Shown here piece after piece: positions 26,001-64,000 of a DNA stretch of 64,000 nucleotides. Position 1 is the first letter of the stretch; every line of letters starts with the position of its first letter. The position numbers and the translations under genes are program-made. This DNA comes from Cyanoderma ruficeps (lineage: Eukaryota; Chordata; Aves; Passeriformes; Timaliidae). The DNA lies in assembly GCA_008694505.1 (NCBI GenBank), contig VZDJ01000174.1:7272601-7336600 (forward strand), given 5' to 3'. Under the pieces are notes generated by a model that ran no database searches, was not told where the DNA came from, and saw nothing but the letters and a program-made list of their open reading frames with translations.

Positions 26001-27625
26001 CTGCCCTGACAGCACACTAGGAGCAGGTCTGTGAAAAGTTTTCCTTGCTGAGATTTTCATGTTCCCCAGGGGGTAAAATCAAGCTCTTATTGAATGATTT
26101 TGCCTCAAATGGAGGTAAGAGAGAAAGGGAAGAGGAAAGACCAAAATAGCTAATTGTCCTCAGGACAGACCTATTTCACAGTCTCTTCCTTGTATCAGAA
26201 GGGCTGAATCCTTAGTGCCCCAAATCCCCACTGCATCCTCCTGCCCTGCTTCCAAGGCTACCAGCTAATCTACTGTAAATCTGTCTGTCTCCCAGCACAG
26301 CTTTCTGCTGTCCACAGGCTGCTCTTCAGGCTGGGGGGAGTGCTGAAACTTGGTAGTGAGGACACCCACTGTGGAATCTGAAGGATTAGGAAGGAAATCT
26401 CTGCTGAAATTATGACTTATTTCTATGAAAATTAACAACTCTAACACGCCAAGCAAGGTGGGATTCACCACAGCACAGCAGGTAACCAAACACTGTGTGG
26501 GAAGAGGGAGCCTGAGATAGAGCAAGGTAGGGATTCAAATCCTGAGTGAAAGCTCTCCTCAGAAAAGAGCCTGGAGTGGGTATAGAGGGTCTCTGGCAAG
26601 AAATTGCTTTCTGAGAGAGCTTTAGAATGGCCTTGCACATTAAGATCTGTTTTCAAGGACTGTTGCCAAAATTATGTTTTTTCAAAAAATTCCCAGTCAC
26701 TTTTAATTCCAGTGATCCTGAAGGAATGCTGAAAGACAACAGTATGAGACTGGCAGATGTAAACTGGGTGCCAGACTGCTGAGAAACATTGCTAAACTTG
26801 GTGGCAAGTGAGTTGCTTGCAGTGTTAATGCGATCAAACTCTTTTCTCATTAATGCAAACTAAAACTTGTAAATCAGAATTTTTTTCTTTTGTATTTCAA
26901 TACTGCAAAGCTGTTCAAATGCATGTGGTTCTGAACCTGAGGGTTTTGTTGGAGAAGCCTGTGACTGAGTAAGCAGAAGTGCAGAGAAAAAGTAAAGGTT
27001 GTTTAAGGTTGTTCACGGAGTTCATCAGTATGACCTAGTTGACAGTATTGATAAACATGAGTTTGTTTGTAAAGGACAGAAGGTAAAAAATATCCATTAT
27101 GGGTACCAGAAGGATACTCTGTAAGCACCAGCAGGGCTAGCAAGCAAAAATACTCGCTTTTTGTCTCCTCTTCAGAGATACTTTGCAGTAGCAGAACTTC
27201 CTCTTGAGAATGAAAACCCCCATAAAATACATTTGCAGCAAAACACTTATAAAAGCAGCTATTCAGCCAAATGTGACTGAACTGACGCTTGACTTGCATT
27301 CAGCTTCTTCGTGAATACAAATGAATACCAAATTCCAGCATACTTTTAGCCATAAATTAAATTTTCAATTTAGTCAGGGTTATCTCATCTCACTTCTTTC
27401 AGCTGTCAAGATTTACAATACAGTACAAATGCATTACACACAAATATGTCCTACTCTTTCTCTGTGAAAGCTGTTGCTGCCCACAGACTGGCTTCCTGAC
27501 AATGAGTGTCAGTCAGAATGTGGAAAACACCACTTCTTTCATAAGCACCCCTGTTTAAAATAGTGACATTATCTAAGATAACACATCATGTCAAACCTGA
27601 CAAATAAGAAAATATAAATATGTAC
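20045..27625 (-). other. COMT: COMT 5' intron, proximal part
   Basis: These roughly 7.6 kb lie upstream of the exon that opens with the start codon, so they must contain or be bounded by a non-coding 5' exon. I see a (TTA)n microsatellite at about 21934-21960 and no supported coding exon. Several open frames of 60-98 codons are compositionally random. Confidence 0.5.
21934..21960. repeat. (TTA)n microsatellite
   Basis: A short T-run is followed by about six TTA units. It lies within the COMT 5' intron. Confidence 0.8.
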
Positions 27626-27678
27626 CTTTCTTAGTATAGCAGAAGCTGTTCCCTCCGATCTTTTCCTGTGCTGCTCTC
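27626..27678 (-). other. COMT: candidate COMT non-coding 5' exon
   Basis: On the - strand, an acceptor-like TCCACAG is followed by 53 nt and then AAAG|GTACAT, an acceptable donor. There is no ATG inside. Human COMT also has non-coding exons before its first coding exon. An alternative is that this is the end of a first exon from an internal promoter. Support is from splice motifs only. Confidence 0.25.
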
Positions 27679-30600
27679 CTGTGGATTTTACAGAATAAGA
27701 GTCCAAGAGCCTGCAGTATTCAGTCACTTTCGATCACATCACAGGAATAGCTTATCAGTTGTGTTACACAGACTCTAAAAGGAGCGGTGTCCTTTTCCCC
27801 AACTCCTCCTTTCACACATCCTGCGCTCCTTAAAGGTGCTCGGTGCTCTAATAACCGTAGAGAAAGCTATTCATCTGTCCCCTAACGACAGTGCTCTCGT
27901 TACTTAGTTACAGCACAGTGAATGCTGACAAAGTCAGGTATGAGCCAAATCTGTGCTCAGTGTAAATGCAATGTGTTCAATCAAGCAACTTCAGGAATGA
28001 ATTTGGCCCAAGGGATTTAGTTCTTTTTTCAGCTCAGACATGGCATGCTACAGCTAGAGCAGAATTGGTAGGAACAAGACCTAGGCATGTGGGTTAAATA
28101 TAGAGTGCTGCTGGAGGCAGGCGAGGTATGTATAGCAAATGGCTTAATAGCAACTACAGGAGGAGCTGCAATCAATACATTATAAATAGCACATTGGAAT
28201 TTCTGTGGCTTCTAGCTGGAAAAATCTTCTGCTACAAACAGCTCAAAGATAAAATAAGAGGCTTATTCTAACAAACCTTGTTCTAGGGTTGTCTATACCA
28301 TTTCATATGAGGTGGGAAGAATATAATCCAGCTGCAATTAAATTGCGCCATCTAAGAAAATCAGACAAAAAACAAAAACCTCAAACACAATATGGTAATA
28401 GTTCTCTCCTGTATTCTCACTGCAAAATTTAGACCTAGTCAGCAAGTGTTTGAAGCTCAAGCCTAGAAACTTTTTAAGGAATATGTTTGTACCAAGTGTG
28501 GCAGAAAGAGGAGCTGAAGTTCTGAGAACTATAGGCCTTGTCAAGTGATAGGTGAGGCCCTTGAAAGAATTAGGGACCACCTGAGAGCATGACAAGAAAA
28601 AACCAAATAATTCTAAGCAGATTAATTGAATAAGAATTGTGGGGAAAAATAGGTGGGTGATGATTGAAGTGTTTCTAGTAGCTCTAAACAAAACATAACT
28701 AAGACCCTGCAATACAGCACAGTCCCCAATGTCAATACAGCATAACTTTGAACTGCCCCTTCCATGTATAGCAGAGCTTTTGCTCTACAAATATTTTCTT
28801 ATAATCAAGACATCAAGCACAACAAAGAATGAAGTAAGCAATCCTGCAGTCCAGCTTCACTGACACTAATTTCCTGTCTGGTCAAAAGCTGGTTGTGTCT
28901 GCACGATCCCTGATGCCTCCCACACTTTAAATTAGCAGAGAAATTTTATTTTTTTTTACTTCTGGGCTGTGGAGAAAAGAGTTTAAAACAGTAAAATTTA
29001 CTCTAAGCACTGACCTTGTGTAAGTATACAGCTGCTCTTTGGAGAAGTCCTTGCAGTTAACTACAGCTAGTTGTGGGTGGTGTCAGCCCAGCTTCTGCTT
29101 AGCAGCAGAATTTAGTGCCAGGACTTCCCCGACTGAGCAACATCCCATGACAACACTTCCAAAAGTCTTCTAACTTGGAGCTGAATTATATTCTTCAGGC
29201 TCAAAGCATGGGAGGAGCAAAGTTGCATCTGCCTGCCCACAGCTGTTTGTGTGATAAAAGCTGCGCTTCCAAGTAACCCTTGCTGTTGTCTACATATTTC
29301 ATTACGTAAGTAAAAATGGTGAATGGCAATAACTGCAAATTACACAAAGCTGGAGGTTCACTTGGTTAAGCCACCCAAACTGTGTGACAATGTCCATAAA
29401 TTGCTTCCAGTTAATAGAAAATTGAAATCTTATACTATATTATGGGGTATTTTCTTCCCCAAGAGAAGTTTCTTTGTTAGACTGATAGACATTGGTTTAT
29501 GCCTCTCTCTAATTTACCTGTTAGCCCAACACACGGTCTATATAAGTATGGATATTTTTGCAAGTTTTTACTAATATACTAACAATGCTATGAACTCCAC
29601 AGTGTATAGATTTATATACTATCCATATGACTTATCCTTGTCTAGACAGAAAAAAGCTGCCCTGATATTAATACATCCAGGTTAGAGAACTGTGGAGACC
29701 TACAAATGTATTGGAGTAATACAATTTTTATGTAGGGCCAAGATCCTAAAACATGGGTTTGGTACTTCAGAGTATCTATCAGGTACTGGACTCAACAGGG
29801 CGCATCTATGGGAAGGTGCAGAACCAGGAGGCATTAGCCCGGGAGCAGCATCACAGGAATGGCAGCAGCTCAGGATAACTGGCTGGTTCAGGCTGACTCA
29901 CCCTGACAGTCGCCGCTTTAGCTCCGATCTGGCTGCAGGAACTTGAGCAGACTTGCTCACCAACAGAGCTCCCAGCTGCAATCACATGATGCAGCGTGGC
30001 AGGGCCATTCCCACTTGCTGTGCATAGCACGGAGTTAGAGCTTTTCCCCCTAAATCCATGCCTGGCATAACAACAAACGACATTCCCGTCTTCTGATAAT
30101 CCTGGACAAAGACTGGTTTTTAAAAGCCAAAACAAAGGGAGACAGGAGAGCTAGCACATTATCATAAACCCCACAGATCATGTGAAACACTGAGTGGAAA
30201 AAAATTCTTTTGAGCTTGCATTTTCGGAATAGCAGGAGAGATTTTCTTTTATGGGAATTCACTGTTTTCCACAGTCAAATTAGTCTCTCTTGCTGAGAAA
30301 CACACAAAAGAGGAATTTTGAGGAAGGGAAGCACCACTCATGTCTGAATCAGGAAACTGACTGGCAATATCTAAAACAGGAAATATCTAAATGAGAAGAA
30401 AGGTGGCCAGCAAAGTTGTAATCTAAATTTGAACCAATAATACAAGCAGTTAGACTATTTTGTGTTTACAGTGCCTCTTAAAAGGTTATCAGGCAGATTG
30501 AAAAAACCTTTCTGCTTTCAAAGACTTTATAACTCTTGACAAAAACTTTGAAGCAGTTAAGTCTACCACACTTATCTCTTTTCTACCCTCATGTTTTTGG

Positions 30601-33409
30601 CAATATGTGCTGAAGCATTTGAATGAAGCCAAGAACTTGTGTTACTTGAAGCTTCATCTGTTACTGCTGTTTTTTTCCTTTACTTGCAATCAATTACTTG
30701 TTCAGGACAAATTATGAACAGAAGATCTATGTTAAGGAAGGAAGGAATAAAAAGGCATAGATTAAATTCTGAACAAGTCCTACTTGGAGACAAATTTCTG
30801 AAAATAATTCTTACATAATCTTTAACTGAAAGAGATGGTAAGAAACCAAAAGGTCCTACCTCACGTGGAGACAGCTTAGATCACTGGACCAGTGATCAGT
30901 AAAGTTCACTGACACTTCTGTAAATTATTCATTAGGTCATGCCACAAAATGCAACCGCTGAGAGAATCGATTTCCCATCCCACCCACCAAAAAGGACACA
31001 AAGTGATGACTTCCAAAAACAGGATCTACCTGACACCTCTCTTCTTCCCCCCACCCTCCCTGCTTGCTGATCTGGGAAGGTAAGACATGAAGGAGACTAT
31101 GCCAGAAAACCAGGAAAGACAAGAAGATGTGCTTGGAAAGTCAAAATTTCTAAAAGGTTTGGTAGAAAAAGTATTTGGTCCTGGTCATCTTCATGAGGGA
31201 GAATTTAAGTAAGCCATTGACAAACGTAATAAACTGCATTTCCTACAAAGGAAACAACATACAGAATTGAAAGCTGTCTTTACAATAAATTCAAAAGGAG
31301 AAAGTTTGCCTGCTAACAAAACCAATTCACAACTTACAAAGCACTTTTTTTTGTTGAATGGATTTATGTACATTTCTGATACAGGGTATCTCCTTTACTC
31401 TTTTAATACCACAGTTTAAAGTATATTGAATAAACATCTCCCCCTGGAAATAAACCAAACCACAACTAGTGTATAAGTTAATTTATGACTTTAAATATGA
31501 CTAGCTACAACTGACAAAATTCAGTGGAAATATGATGTTAAGTCTGATAGCTATCTTGGAAGAAGTTTTTTTAATCTCAGTTTTGGAAGTATATGCTTTC
31601 ACTGCAGAAACACCAGGCTTTATCTAAATGATTCCTGATAATAGAATGTATTTGCTGCTAAAGGACTTAATACTTGTTTTCTTAACAGAAATTAANAGTG
31701 TGTATCACTAATTATCTAATCAACATGATGCTAACCACAAAAGAATTAAAATCAGAGTAGAAAGCCATATGAGCTGAACCAAAGATACAGTACAAACCAC
31801 ATTTGATAACCAGTATTTGGCTCCAGTCCCTGAAAAAAGAGTTTTGAAGTGCAGCACAGACACACCTGCTCAGTGCTGACAGAAGGAAATACCGGGGCTG
31901 CTGCTGCCCTTAGTGATACTGTCACCATCAGCACAACCCACTCCTCGTTGCTGCTCTTTGTCTCTATCACTCTTGAGGATCAAGCCTGTGAGAATGTGCA
32001 AGAACAAGTGGAATGGCACAGCACAGACTTTGGACTTTCTTCTGAAGCTGGTGCTCCTGCTGGGAAAGCCTGTGGAACTGCACAGTGCTTTATCCTGAGC
32101 TATGGGATACAGCCACAGGGCTGGGGACATCCCAGCATCACACAGTCACACACTGGCACAGCACCAGCCGTATTTTCTTATCTGAACCTCCCTGAGCATT
32201 TTAAGGTCATTTCCTCTCATCCTTTCACTTAAGACACAGCGGAAGAGAAACCACCCCCACCCCCCCTTCCTTTCACTGGGTTCAATTTAGTTTCTCTTCA
32301 CTTTGCCACATTTAAGGCCTTTCCTTAGTAGCAGAACACCATAACACTGCTGGGACATCTCACATAAACTTGTTTTGTGCTTGGGGACAGTTAATTCTAC
32401 CCTTGATCATTCATATCTGAACTAAATCTGTGTGAAGAGCATATGCTCAACACTGCCTGATTCAACTCAGAATAGTGACTAACATGAAAAGCTGAAACAA
32501 CTTTGCATGCATGTACCTTGAAAAGCATAAAAGATTACATCTGAATATGCTTGAGGTTTCTTTAATTCAAAGGCCTCTCAGTATGCTCTAGTCATTTCTT
32601 TCTACTGCTGTTGCAGTGGGTGACTGTTTCCAGTGATAACAGGGGGTTATGCCTTTGGTTTTCTTGTATCTTTTTTTGGGGGGGATGTGGGTGGTTTTAT
32701 AGCAATGACACGGGGAAAAAGTCATCAATCCACTTACTAAAGTGATAATAGTTCCTGTTTCATGTATTTTCAAACATTAACGGGGTGAACAAAAATAATG
32801 AGACTGCACTGAAGGTGCAGTGAATTCTACAACACTTTCTTTGGAGAATTTTAATTTCCTGCCGTTTCTCCTCAGCTGTGGACCGGAGGAGTGATGATTT
32901 CTGAAACAAAACGGTTGGATGCTGCCCCCTTGTGAGCGGGGCCCCTGCTCCTAAGCCTGAACCACGACTGCTTGAAACCTTTTTTTCTGTAGAAAAAGCA
33001 TCTGATTCTCTTGTCCCAAACTCTGGTTTGGCTGTGGTGGTATTTAACACGTATGACCCACTACCAACAGCAGCAGGCAGGGCGAGTTCTGAGCTTCAGT
33101 AAAGGGCAAGCCAGCACCTTTGAACAAGGAAAACTCGTTCCCTTGATTTGTTTCGATCAATCCCGTTTTGAGGCCTTTTACCTCAAGCTGTCAGAACACA
33201 TCACAGGCATTATTAACTCTCGCAGCTCCCATTCAGGATAGGTCAGCAGCATCGCCCTGGTTTAATCAATAGCAGGCATATGGCACAGAGATAGGGAATG
33301 CTGCCAGAGGTTGAGGCACTGAAGGTGTTCTGACAGGTTGTCCTGAGCAGATATCTGTCCCACCATAGCCCAGCCACGTGTGAAAGCTGTTGGTGTAGGT
33401 CAGGGTCAC
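27679..33409. other. presumed distal COMT 5' intron
   Basis: This 5.7 kb stretch lies between the candidate internal 5' exon and the CR1 copy beside the CpG island. It contains a single undetermined base at 31696 and a C-rich tract at about 32251-32270. I recognise no gene, RNA or mobile element. Confidence 0.5.
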
Positions 33410-33835
33410 TGACCCACATCGCTTGGAATATTGTGTCCAGTTCTGGGCTCCTCAGTATAACAAAGACAGGGAGCTATTGAAGAGTGTCCAGCAGAGGTGA
33501 TGAAGATGATGAGGAGGCTCTATCATCTCTTATGAGGAGAGACTGTGGGAGCTGGGCCTATTTACTCTGAACAGAAGGGAATCTCATTAATGATATGACA
33601 GGATGAGGAGCAATGGCCATAAACTAAAACACACGAGGTTTTACCTCAACGTGAGGAAGAACTTTATGTTGGCGGCGGCAGAGCTCTGGAACAGCTGCCC
33701 AGGGAGGTGGTGCTGTCTTCCTCTCTGGAGACTTTCCAAATCACCATTCCACCTGCTTCAGGTGGCCCTGCATTGTACGGGGGGTGGGGCTGGGTGATCT
33801 CCAGAGGTTCTTTCCAACCCTAACGATTGTGTGCC
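33410..33835 (+). mobile_element. CR1 LINE 3' end
   Basis: The sequence follows the well-known 3' end of the avian CR1 non-LTR retrotransposon. It has TGTGTCCAGTTCTGGGCTCC near the start, then GATGATGAGG and GAGCTGGGCCT. ACGTGAGGAAGAAC, CTGCCCAGGGAGGTGGT and GATCTCCAGAGGTTCTTTCC follow towards the end. It is oriented 5' to 3' on the + strand. It carries internal deletions relative to the family consensus as I recall it, so it is an old, 5'-truncated copy. It ends about 180 bases before the TXNRD2 start codon, directly against the CpG island. Confidence 0.92.
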
Positions 33836-34015
33836 GGTGTGTGTGATTCACCAGAGCCTGTGCCCGCCTCCCCAGCCCCGTGGGGGCTCCGGGCGGCGCC
33901 CTCCCCTCAGGCGGCTCCCGCGCGGGATCCCCGCGGGGCTCCGCCACCCTCCGCTCAGGCGCCGCGCGGCCACCCCGAAGGGTCCTGGCGGGCGTGGGGC
34001 CCTGTGCCGTACAGC

Positions 34016-62125
<28,110 letters not shown>

Positions 62126-62492
62126 ATACCATCCCTGGAATGAAGGAAAAAAAGCACAAAACATATTTGTAAACAAAAAGGGGGGCACTTAAATGGTTCA
62201 GGTTACAGAAATCTTTCTTGTTCTCCTTGTAGAGAGCTTTTTCTCACAGCCAAAAAATTTTCCTTGCACCATCACAGTTCTAAAACCAATGTAGTCCTGC
62301 AGCAACAAATCTCTCTTTTTAAGTGCCTAAAGCTCTTCAGTTGCTGGGAGCTAGGGAATAATCACAGTATTTTATATGTAAATATAACTAAAGCCTGTGA
62401 CATCTGAGGCCATCTACAAATGAAGCAGTTGTCATTTAGTTTTCCCTGTTGGTGTGACTGACTGCCAGCAGAGTCTCAGATGCTGGGAATCA

Positions 62493-62531
62493 GACAGGGC
62501 ATCCCTTAGAAGTTTGGTGGGATGCTTTGTC
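62493..62531 (+). other. TXNRD2: 13-bp hairpin in the TXNRD2 3' UTR
   Basis: GACAGGGCATCCC (62493-62505) pairs with GGGATGCTTTGTC (62519-62531) along all 13 positions, two of them G-U, around a 13-nt loop. ATGC/GCAT pairing can extend it beyond an internal loop. It lacks the AUGA/GA quartet expected of a SECIS, so its role is unknown. Confidence 0.6.
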
Positions 62532-63074
62532 CTGCATGCTTGGATTGCTCATTACTGATCCTAATATTGAACTCAGACTCTGCATTCACTAGTGGAAACA
62601 AGCTGCTGGAGTGGGTAACAAAGGGTAAGCAGTCATCTTTGGGTGTTTTTTTTCCTTTAAAATGTCATATGTTAAGGAATTTAATAGGAAATCACCTGAA
62701 GCTGTACTGCTGCTGGAAGAATCACAGTGGATTAATCAGTAGCAGCCTGGTCACAGTGTTATGGTGAGGACTGAGAATGAATCATCTCAGAGGTGCTAAA
62801 GGAAGAGTTTTATGGTGATGCCTCTGCCTACTCCTGAAATTTTTAATTCAACTCAGTCCAAACTAAATTGACCCATCTCACAAATTACTGCTTGAATAGT
62901 GCATATTAAGCTGAAAAGTAGAGTAAAACCCTCTCATAATTCACCTTATGCAGCATTTTCTGTTTTATAGAACACAAAAATATGGCTGATACTGAAATAT
63001 TTTCTTGCTTTGTATTTAAGACTTTCTTACTGATGAGCTGGAGACTATATCTGAACTGACTTATGTCTGGCTTT

Positions 63075-63080
63075 AATAAA
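63075..63080 (+). terminator. TXNRD2: candidate TXNRD2 poly(A) signal AATAAA
   Basis: This is the first canonical AATAAA after the stop, about 950 nt downstream. A G-rich stretch (GAAGGGGAC) follows within 15 nt. Confidence 0.6.
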
Positions 63081-63100
63081 ACATGTTACTGAAGGGGACC

Positions 63101-64000
63101 TACATTAAGCAATGATCCAGAAAAGAAATGGTCCTGCCCTGAGCAAAGATATGAAATAATCATCTGCAACTTTTTTTTTTTTTTTTTTTAAATTGTGCAC
63201 TGGCCCGAGTAAGAAAGCATTACCCTATTGCAAATTCCTGCTGGTTTTCGTGCTCTCCAGAAGGGGGAAGTGCTGGCTCGTCTGTGGAAGGAGAGGAGCA
63301 AATCTGAGAGTGAAGCTTCTTGTGCAGAGCCCTGTTAAGGGGGGAGCCTGACAAAGGCAAACACAAACCGAAGTGCACTGAATTTCAGTCCCAGTCGCAG
63401 TTGCAATGTTTTGATGTGCACAGTCACAGATTCTTGCGCCCTTTGCAGCAGAATAGTGCCCATTGGAAGAGACCAGCTTCAGGTGAAACAAAATATATCC
63501 TTTTTGCAGTTAATTGTTATCAGCGTTTATGTGTGGAATTTGTTATTTTCGTTCCAAATTTGTTGCAGTTTTGAAGAATAGTCTGATGATTGTTTATCTA
63601 TCTACTATTTTAATTTGATTGGTATTTCATTGCTGCAGCAACACAGACAAATGGTTGGTTTATATCAAGCGTGAAATCATTTTTACCATGAGAATTGTCT
63701 GAGAAACGACTAGACAAAAGGGATCAAAACTTCCTTGTAAAATAGGAATTAACAGAATTTATCACACTCTCATCAATATGAGAATATTAATTTTTCTTTT
63801 TTTTTTTTTACTTAAACAACAACAAAAGAAATCCTAAATGTTTTCACTACAAATTCTCCTGATTTTTTTTGGTCCATGTTTCTGGTCCATAAAATAGGAA
63901 GAAGTAAGTGATACAGTTGGACTCCAAGTTGCATTCCCAGTCAGACCTGCTGATGACCTTTTTCATCTGTGAAGTCATCTATAGGTTTGTAGTTGACAAG
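63101..64000. other. sequence downstream of TXNRD2
   Basis: It contains a 19-base T-run at 63171-63189 and another at about 63796-63809. A slightly GC-richer patch lies at about 63240-63480, where a 60-80 codon frame has no recognisable motif. By human synteny the next gene would be RTL10 or GNB1L, but I see no exon of either here. Confidence 0.5.

Larger units (their letters stand above)
62126..63100 (+). other. TXNRD2: TXNRD2 3' UTR (must contain the SECIS element)
   Basis: This is sequence from the TAA stop to just past the AATAAA at 63075-63080. A selenoprotein mRNA needs a SECIS stem-loop here (AUGA quartet strand, apical AA, opposite GA). I checked the TGA-containing sites by eye and found none that pairs convincingly, so I do not place the SECIS. 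A separate 13-bp hairpin lies at 62493-62531. Confidence 0.7.

Noticed and set aside
62760..62840. AUGA...UAAA...UGAU arrangement as the TXNRD2 SECIS
   Set aside because: The spacing from AUGA to the AAA is about 17 nt instead of 11-14, and only 4 bp pair next to the would-be quartet.
63020..63150. Other UGA-containing stem candidates near 63027 and 63110 as SECIS
   Set aside because: The stems have internal mismatches and no GA on the opposite strand after the helix; they also lie at or beyond the chosen poly(A) signal.
63240..63580. Possible exon of the next gene (RTL10 or GNB1L) to the right of TXNRD2
   Set aside because: The short frames show no WD-repeat or other known motif, and splice sites do not bracket a conserved stretch.

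Overview
The window is vertebrate nuclear DNA, almost certainly from a bird. It has long introns, AT-rich non-coding sequence, one strong CpG island, and two copies of the CR1 LINE that is typical of avian genomes. Three protein-coding genes could be rebuilt exon by exon: ARVCF, COMT and TXNRD2. In human, the same three lie side by side in the same order and relative orientation on 22q11.21. I see no bacterial, plasmid, phage or CRISPR content, and no sign of a novel multi-gene system.

Left part (1-6.3 kb): the 3' end of ARVCF on the + strand. It consists of two coding exons, ending in the PDZ ligand DSWV, and a probable spliced 3' UTR. From 6.3 to 13.2 kb lies intergenic DNA in which I recognise no gene.

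Middle (13.2-34.8 kb): COMT on the - strand. Its four coding exons give a complete 262-residue catechol O-methyltransferase with an N-terminal membrane anchor and an internal start for the soluble form. One or two non-coding 5' exons are proposed. The first lies in the CpG island and would overlap TXNRD2 intron 1 in antisense.

Right part (33.8-63.1 kb): TXNRD2 on the + strand, complete in 17 coding exons. It encodes a 513-residue mitochondrial thioredoxin reductase. The FAD motif, the CVNVGC redox centre, the NADPH-domain motif, the HPT catalytic motif and the C-terminal Gly-Cys-Sec-Gly with an in-frame UGA are all readable. All exon phases close exactly. Intron 9 has a textbook U12-type donor and branch site, intron 10 is a GC-AG intron, and exon 9 is only 20 nt long.

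COMT and TXNRD2 are head to head and probably share one CpG-island promoter region. A CR1 3' end sits directly against the TXNRD2 side of that island. ARVCF (cell junctions), COMT (catechol inactivation) and TXNRD2 (mitochondrial redox control) are neighbours by conserved synteny and do not form a pathway. Sequence quality is good except for two single Ns (31696, 36533) and one 42-base gap (49691-49732). All identities come from reading motifs and recalling family sequences; no database search was run.
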